Below are positions 59,585 to 64,000 of a DNA stretch of 64,000 nucleotides, piece after piece. Numbering within the stretch: position 1 is the first letter of the stretch; every line of letters begins with the position of its first letter. This DNA is from Tenggerimyces sp963762635 (GTDB lineage Bacteria > Actinomycetota > Actinomycetes > Propionibacteriales > Actinopolymorphaceae). The notes beneath the pieces are model-generated. The model saw nothing but the letters and a program-made list of their open reading frames with translations. It searched no databases and was not told where the DNA came from. The position numbers were made by a program, and so were the translations under genes. The stretch is from positions 372,001 to 436,000 of the forward strand of contig CAVXLQ010000003.1 of assembly GCA_963762635.1 (NCBI GenBank), given 5' to 3'.

Positions 59585-61018
59585 CTAGAAGCTCCTGCTG
59601 CCGCCGGAACGATGGCTCGCGCGCGAGCTCGAACCGCCTCCGCTGGAGCTCGTCCGCGACGACCAACCACCGCCCGACGAACGCCCGCTGCCGCCGCCGT
59701 CGGAGTCGTCGTCGTTGTCGTACGACCTGGACGCCATCGAGTTGATCGAGTCGCCGACGTTCGTGCTCCACCTGGTGAAGCGACCGCGCGCACGGTCGGC
59801 CGCCCAGCGGTCGCGCATCTCGGTGCCGAGCCGCCGGAGCTTCGGGTCCGGGAACATCCACGAGTTCTCGCCGGCGCTCCAGTAGCCGTCGACGTAGGCG
59901 ACGATGCGCTCGCCGAGCGTCCAGTACGGGTGGTCGCGGTCGCCGATCTTCACCGTGCGGACCTCGGGCTGCTGGTTCGCCGCGAGCCGCGCGGCGCACG
60001 CGGCGCAGATGTCGACCTTGCGTTCCGCGCCCTCCTCGGGCTTCCACTGGGTGCTGTCGGTGCTGGGGCCGTGCCGCGGGTCGAAGAAACACGGCGGCGT
60101 CGGCTTCGGGACTGGCTTGCCGGCGCGTACCGCCTCGAGGCAGACGAGCCCGTACCGCGCGGACCCGAGCAGCGTGGTGACCGCCTCGATGTTCGCGTCG
60201 GTCTTCGCCCGGTCGAGCCGCTGCCGGGCCTTCTCGATCGCGTCGAGGATCTCCTTGGTGTACTTCGACTGCTGCTCGTCGATGGCTGTCGGCAGCGCCG
60301 ACACCTGCTGGGAGAGCGCGATGACCTCCTCGGTCAGCAGCGGCTTGACGAGCGCGAGGTGGTCGGCCTCGTCCTGCCGCCGGCGCCGCCGGGCGGCCAC
60401 CGTGACACCACCCCACCACAGGAAGCCGATGCCGCCGATGCCACCCGCCCACGGCGCGACGTCGATGTACCACGGGTTGTCGACTACCTGGGCGCGCTGG
60501 ATGAAGCGCTCCAGCATCGTCTCGTAGTACGGCGCGCAGCAGTCGACGGCCTGGTCGACCGCGTTGCCGACGTAGTACGTCGGCCCGCGGTCCGCGCGCT
60601 GGACGGCGTGGAAGCCGCGTCCGTCGTCGGAGGAGTCCGCATCGACGAGAACGGCGTACACGCCCTCGACGCCGACCCGGTCGTACAGCTGGTCGGCGAT
60701 CTCCTCGCCTTCCCAGGCGAGGCGTGAGTAGTACGACTCGCCGGTCGAGATCTGCTCGGCGGGGACCACCGCGATCCGCAGAGGGGCGGCCGCGCTCTTC
60801 GCCGCGGCGTCGAGCGCGGCGATCTCCCCGGAGTCGAGGTCGGTGACCTCGGGGTCGACGTAGAGGCCCGGCTCGCCGAGCTTGGCGGCGACCTGGTCGA
60901 AGTACGCGTCGACGTCGGCCTGGTCCCGGCTGTCGTCGCCGTCGGCGGCAAGGGCGGCGGCAGGCGCGGCGACCACCAGGAACGCGGCGGTGGCGAGCGC
61001 TACGGTCCAGCGTTTCAT
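59585..61018 (-). CDS. Membrane protein with CFFDP/CxxC module and Ser/Gly-rich tail
   Basis: A 477-residue protein with signal peptide (residues 5-25), an extracellular alpha/beta domain resembling TPM-type proteins (LRIAVVPAEQIS, GVYAVLVDAD), a transmembrane helix near residue 200, a coiled-coil region, and a cysteine module CFFDPRHGPSTD...CAACAARL that could bind zinc. The end is a low-complexity Ser/Gly/Arg tail. The ATG at 61018 overlaps the upstream stop as ATGA. Paralogue of the next gene upstream; function unknown. Confidence 0.75.
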   Translation of the reverse strand: MKRWTVALATAAFLVVAAPAAALAADGDDSRDQADVDAYFDQVAAKLGEPGLYVDPEVTDLDSGEIAALDAAAKSAAAPLRIAVVPAEQISTGESYYSRLAWEGEEIADQLYDRVGVEGVYAVLVDADSSDDGRGFHAVQRADRGPTYYVGNAVDQAVDCCAPYYETMLERFIQRAQVVDNPWYIDVAPWAGGIGGIGFLWWGGVTVAARRRRRQDEADHLALVKPLLTEEVIALSQQVSALPTAIDEQQSKYTKEILDAIEKARQRLDRAKTDANIEAVTTLLGSARYGLVCLEAVRAGKPVPKPTPPCFFDPRHGPSTDSTQWKPEEGAERKVDICAACAARLAANQQPEVRTVKIGDRDHPYWTLGERIVAYVDGYWSAGENSWMFPDPKLRRLGTEMRDRWAADRARGRFTRWSTNVGDSINSMASRSYDNDDDSDGGGSGRSSGGGWSSRTSSSGGGSSSRASHRSGGSRSF

Positions 61019-62040
61019 CTGATCTCCCCCGAGAGACGTTTCGCGCAGGCGGCGCAGACCGGGATCTCCCGGGGCCGGCCGCCCGCCGGCGTGTACATCC
61101 AGTCCGTCGTCGACATGCCGTGGGCCGGGTCGAAGAAGCAGTCCACGCGCCGCGGCGGTGCGGGCGTACCGGCGAGGGTCGCCTTGGCGACGGCGAGGCG
61201 CCAGCGGCCGTACTCCACGGTCGCGCGCATCGTGCGCAGCGCCGCGTCGTCCGGCTCGCTGTCGGCGAGCCGACCGGCGTCCTGGTAGGCGTCCATCGCG
61301 GCTTGGACGTGCGCGGCGACGCTGTCGGTTTCCACACTGACGTCGGAAGCGTCGAGTTCTTCGCCGAACCTCGTGACGTCCTCCAGCGCGAGCTTCCGCC
61401 GGTCGTCGACGGAGTCCGCCTCGTCCGGGAGGACCTCGAACGAGGGGCGGTAGAGCGCGGGGCCTTCGTCCTTGCGCCTTCTGACCCGCCACCAGACGAG
61501 CAGGCCGACGCCGATGGCGAGCGCGATGCCGGCGCCGATGATCAGCCGGTACGGGATCGTGCGCTCGGGGCCGGGCGCGTCGGGAACACCGAGCCGGGTG
61601 AGGACGCCGTCGAGCAGCGCAACCGGCTCGGACCTGGTGTGCTTCGTGAGCTCGTCGGTGAGGATCTCGCCGACCGGCGCGTCCACGCCGACGGCACTGC
61701 CCCAGACGACGGCACCGCCGAATACGACCAGGTAGATGCCGTCCTGTTTGCGTGCGTCGACGGCCTGGTCGACGAACGCGCGGGCCGCGGCCTCGCGCGT
61801 GCCGCCGGTCTGGTCGGTGAGCGCGGCCGCCGGAACGACGGCGATCAGCACCTTGGGATCGTGCCCCTCGGTGCGGGCGCGGAGTCGTTCGGCGTCTTCC
61901 TCGGGGACGAGCGAGCGCATGCTCGCGTCGACGTACACGGTGTTGGTCTGCCAGCCGTCGACGACGGCGTCGACTGCCGGTGTGCTGGCCGGGGCGGCCG
62001 AGAGGATCGCGGCGAGAGCCAGCCCGAGTACGGAACGCAT
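61015..62040 (-). CDS. Membrane protein with CFFDP/CxxC module, paralogue of the neighbouring gene
   Basis: A 341-residue protein: signal peptide, extracellular TPM-like domain (VLIAVVPAAALTDQT, GIYLVVFGGAVVW), transmembrane helix at about 185-203, helical region, and the end CFFDPAHGMSTTDW...CAACAKRL. The CFFDPxHG plus CAACxxRL pair occurs in both proteins, so a zinc-binding or redox module is likely. ATG at 62040. Convergent terminus is joined to the gene below by ATGA. Function unknown. Confidence 0.75.
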   Translation of the reverse strand: MRSVLGLALAAILSAAPASTPAVDAVVDGWQTNTVYVDASMRSLVPEEDAERLRARTEGHDPKVLIAVVPAAALTDQTGGTREAAARAFVDQAVDARKQDGIYLVVFGGAVVWGSAVGVDAPVGEILTDELTKHTRSEPVALLDGVLTRLGVPDAPGPERTIPYRLIIGAGIALAIGVGLLVWWRVRRRKDEGPALYRPSFEVLPDEADSVDDRRKLALEDVTRFGEELDASDVSVETDSVAAHVQAAMDAYQDAGRLADSEPDDAALRTMRATVEYGRWRLAVAKATLAGTPAPPRRVDCFFDPAHGMSTTDWMYTPAGGRPREIPVCAACAKRLSGEIR

Positions 62041-62089
62041 CGCCGCACAGCCTGCCTTATGGACCGGTCCAGTTGCCAGCACGCCCTGC

Positions 62090-62731
62090 TCAGTGCGTGC
62101 GGCGGCCCAGTGTGATCATGGCGCGGTAGACCTGGCGGGGTGACATCGGCGGCTGGTCGAGCTCGGTCGCCGCGCTCGCGCGCAGGCCGTCGAGCAGTAG
62201 GCCGAGGTGGCGGCGCCAGGCGTAAGGCGCGATCGAGCCGGTGGCCTCGACGATGCGGGTGTTGGCCCAGGTGAGGAACGGCAGGTCCTCGGGTGTGAGG
62301 TCTCCGCGCAGCTGGCCGCTGCGTTGGGCGCGTTCGACGAGCTGGACGAGCAAGTCGTACATCCGCTTGCGGGCGTTCTCGGTGCAGACGGCGCGGGGGA
62401 GGCGGATCGACATCAGGTCGTTGGTGGCGCGGTTGGCGGCCTCCCGCTCGAGCGTCGCCTCCAGGTAGTAGACGAACCCGTCCCACGGATCGGGCATCGC
62501 GAGCGCCTCTTCGCCGATGGTCACGCGGGCCTCGATCTCCTCGGCCAGGACGGCGTCGGCGAGGTCGGCCCGCTCGGGGAAGTGCCGGTAGAGCGTGGCG
62601 ATGCCCAGGTCGGCGCGGCGCGCGATCTCCTCCAGCGACGCGTTGATCCCCTGCTCGGCGAACACGCCGCGGGCCGTCTCGATCAGGGCGGCGCGGTTGC
62701 GCTGGGCGTCCCTTCTGGGCTTGCGCTCCAT
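62090..62731 (-). CDS. TetR-family regulator
   Basis: A 213-residue regulator with the HTH at about 32-55 (LEEIARRADLGIATLYRHFPERADL) and a helical ligand-binding domain (VYYLEATLEREAANRAT). ATG at 62731. It diverges from the DoxX gene across an 87-bp gap, which contains no long palindrome that I can identify. Its effector is unknown. Confidence 0.9.
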   Translation of the reverse strand: MERKPRRDAQRNRAALIETARGVFAEQGINASLEEIARRADLGIATLYRHFPERADLADAVLAEEIEARVTIGEEALAMPDPWDGFVYYLEATLEREAANRATNDLMSIRLPRAVCTENARKRMYDLLVQLVERAQRSGQLRGDLTPEDLPFLTWANTRIVEATGSIAPYAWRRHLGLLLDGLRASAATELDQPPMSPRQVYRAMITLGRRTH

Positions 62732-62818
62732 CTGGTCAGAGTATCCGGGAATACGTAGGATGCCCTCCGCTTTAGAGTGACTACAGATTTATCGCTGCTC
62801 TGATGTTGGGACGGGTTG

Positions 62819-63190
62819 ATGAATACGGTTCTGTGGGTGATGCAGTGGGTCTTGGCGGCGGCCTTCCTCGTGTCGGGCACCATGAAGGTCGCGCGCCCGA
62901 AGGAGCAGCTGGCGAGCCAGATGGGTTGGGTGAACGACTTCTCCGGCCCGTTGGTGAAGCTGATCGGGTCGCTGGAGATCCTGGCCGCGATCGGGCTGGT
63001 CGTCCCGGCGCTGACCGGGATCGCCGTGATCCTCACGCCGTTGGCGGCGGTTGGCCTGGTCCTGCTGATGATCGGCGCTATCGCCACGCACGTCCGGCGC
63101 AAGGAGTTCCCGATCGCCGCCGCGAACGTGGTCCTGCTGCTGATCGCCGCCGTGATCGCGTGGGGCCGCTTCGGCCCGTACTCGTTCTGA
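62819..63190 (+). CDS. DoxX-family membrane protein
   Basis: A 123-residue protein of four transmembrane helices typical of DoxX (MQWVLAAAFLVSGTMKVARPKEQL, SLEILAAIGLVVPALTGI, GLVLLMIGAIATHVRRKEFPIA). DoxX proteins are thiosulfate:quinone-linked or redox-related; substrate here unknown. The ATG at 62819 begins MNTVLWVM; regulated probably by the divergent TetR gene. Confidence 0.9.
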   Translation: MNTVLWVMQWVLAAAFLVSGTMKVARPKEQLASQMGWVNDFSGPLVKLIGSLEILAAIGLVVPALTGIAVILTPLAAVGLVLLMIGAIATHVRRKEFPIAAANVVLLLIAAVIAWGRFGPYSF

Positions 63191-63206
63191 TCCCGCTCCG
63201 ACGTGG

Positions 63207-63252
63207 GTTGTCGGGTTGTCTCCACGTCCTGTTGTGAAGACAACCCGACAAC
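63207..63252. terminator. Hairpin between convergent genes
   Basis: Perfect 15-bp arms GTTGTCGGGTTGTCT (63207-63221) and 63238-63252 around a 16-base loop. It lies between the DoxX stop and the GH43 stop and is likely a bidirectional terminator or a REP-like element. Confidence 0.75.
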
Positions 63253-63261
63253 GGTGTCCGC

Positions 63262-64000
63262 CTACGGCCAGACGTCGGCGCGGTCGATGCTGACCGCGGT
63301 CCAGCTGGCCGAGCCGTTCTTCGTACCCGTCACGCGGACGCGCAGCGTGTGGCCGCCGGCCGCGAGCTTCGGGCTGAGGTAGTTCAGGTGCTGCCCGACG
63401 CGCGGGTCGCCGTGGTAGTCGACGAGCTGTTCGGGTCCGCCGTCGATCGACATCGCGGCGATGCCGTTGCCGGTGTCGCGGACCGAGTAGAGGCCGATCT
63501 GCGTACCGGTGAAGCGGAACGTCGCGGTGTGGCCGGCCGTACCGCTCCAGTGGTCGTCGCCCAAGTAGCACTGCACGCCGCAGCTCGAGCCGGAGCTCCA
63601 GGCGCCGGAGTACTCGACCTGGTTGTTGCCGGTGCCGATGTCGAAGTCGTTGATCGTCTGCACCGCCGGTCCGGGGTCGCCCGACGGCAGCGGCAGGCTG
63701 GCGCCGAGGGCGACCGGGGCGCCGAGGTTCGGGGTGCCGTCGGCGTTCCAGCTGATCTTCTGCGCGCGGGTCGTCCGCCAGTGGTAGTTGTACGCCGACG
63801 TGTTCTTGCCGTGGTAGGCGATCCAGTCCTCGGTGCCGTCCGGCGACTTGAAGAAGAAGTGGTGGCCCGGGCCGTATACGCCGGCCGCGTTGTTGCGGGA
63901 GAAGCGCGCGCCGCCGTACTGGACCCAGTTGCCAGGCACCATCGGGTTGAGCCCGTTCGCGACCGAGATCATCCAGAGCGAGTAGTCGGGCTTGCCGGTG
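63262..64000 (-). CDS. Secreted glycoside hydrolase family 43 protein, 5'-truncated by window edge
   Basis: The visible C-terminal 246 residues belong to a GH43 family beta-propeller glycosidase (arabinanase, xylosidase or galactanase type). The catalytic propeller end is recognisable in PMVPGNWVQYGGARFS, GVYGPGHHFFFKSPDG and DWIAYHGKNT. A C-terminal carbohydrate-binding domain follows (TINDFDIGTGNNQVEYSG, SWTAVSIDRADVWP). Codons continue open to base 64000 (TGKPDYSLWMIS), so the catalytic residues and start lie outside. Stop at 63262. Confidence 0.85.
   Translation of the reverse strand, partial: TGKPDYSLWMISVANGLNPMVPGNWVQYGGARFSRNNAAGVYGPGHHFFFKSPDGTEDWIAYHGKNTSAYNYHWRTTRAQKISWNADGTPNLGAPVALGASLPLPSGDPGPAVQTINDFDIGTGNNQVEYSGAWSSGSSCGVQCYLGDDHWSGTAGHTATFRFTGTQIGLYSVRDTGNGIAAMSIDGGPEQLVDYHGDPRVGQHLNYLSPKLAAGGHTLRVRVTGTKNGSASWTAVSIDRADVWP

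Overview
The window is one contiguous piece of a GC-rich actinobacterial chromosome. The evidence is strong GC bias at third codon positions, GTG starts, many 1-4 base start/stop overlaps, a complete gatCAB amidotransferase locus, F420-type oxidoreductases (two LLM-class enzymes and a Ddn-like protein), and the actinobacterial order ilvD / ilvB-ilvN-ilvC-serA / leuB / ilvE. A Propionibacteriales-type soil organism (Kribbella/Actinopolymorpha-like) is my inference. I saw no rRNA, tRNA, CRISPR array or recognisable transposase.

Layout. 1-5524: end of a prolyl oligopeptidase, a methionine-synthase-like gene, an imine-reductase-like gene and ligA. 5315-10488: a rearranged stretch in which the ligA 3' end and the 3' end of a WYL regulator are duplicated, and a 3.66-kb cassette (membrane Ser/Thr kinase, XRE regulator, secreted von Willebrand A protein) sits between ligA and the WYL gene, bracketed by a 16-bp direct repeat. 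10552-16853: small enzymes, an ACT/PLD/lipoprotein operon and an ADP-ribosyltransferase toxin-like gene with a small partner. 16948-22801: gatC-gatA-orf-gatB followed by two related proline-rich single-pass membrane proteins. 22861-27091: a circularly permuted ATP-grasp / alpha-E / transglutaminase operon with a second, divergent transglutaminase. 27140-32978: sugar dehydrogenase lipoprotein, LLM enzyme, patatin, 2-hydroxyacid dehydrogenase, PepSY membrane pair. 33039-37900: a zinc uptake locus resembling aztABCD with two beta-propeller metallochaperone-like lipoproteins and Zur-like boxes. 37897-49837: branched-chain amino acid and serine biosynthesis with two short leader peptides rich in Leu/Val/Ile upstream of ilvB and leuB. 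49838-64000: palindromic repeats, a PEP-synthase/rifampin-phosphotransferase-like enzyme, regulators, a family 8 polysaccharide lyase, an AlkZ-like protein, paired membrane proteins and the C-terminus of a GH43 glycosidase.

An important caveat is that eleven genes, including the normally indispensable ilvC and serA, read correctly only if one to three extra single bases are removed. Every case is explained by net +1 insertions (one is ambiguous), and most can be removed at a GTC or GAC trinucleotide. I therefore annotate those genes across the breaks and suspect a systematic sequencing or assembly artefact, not mass pseudogenisation. Coordinates, lengths and motifs were read by eye; similarity statements rest on family knowledge, not searches.
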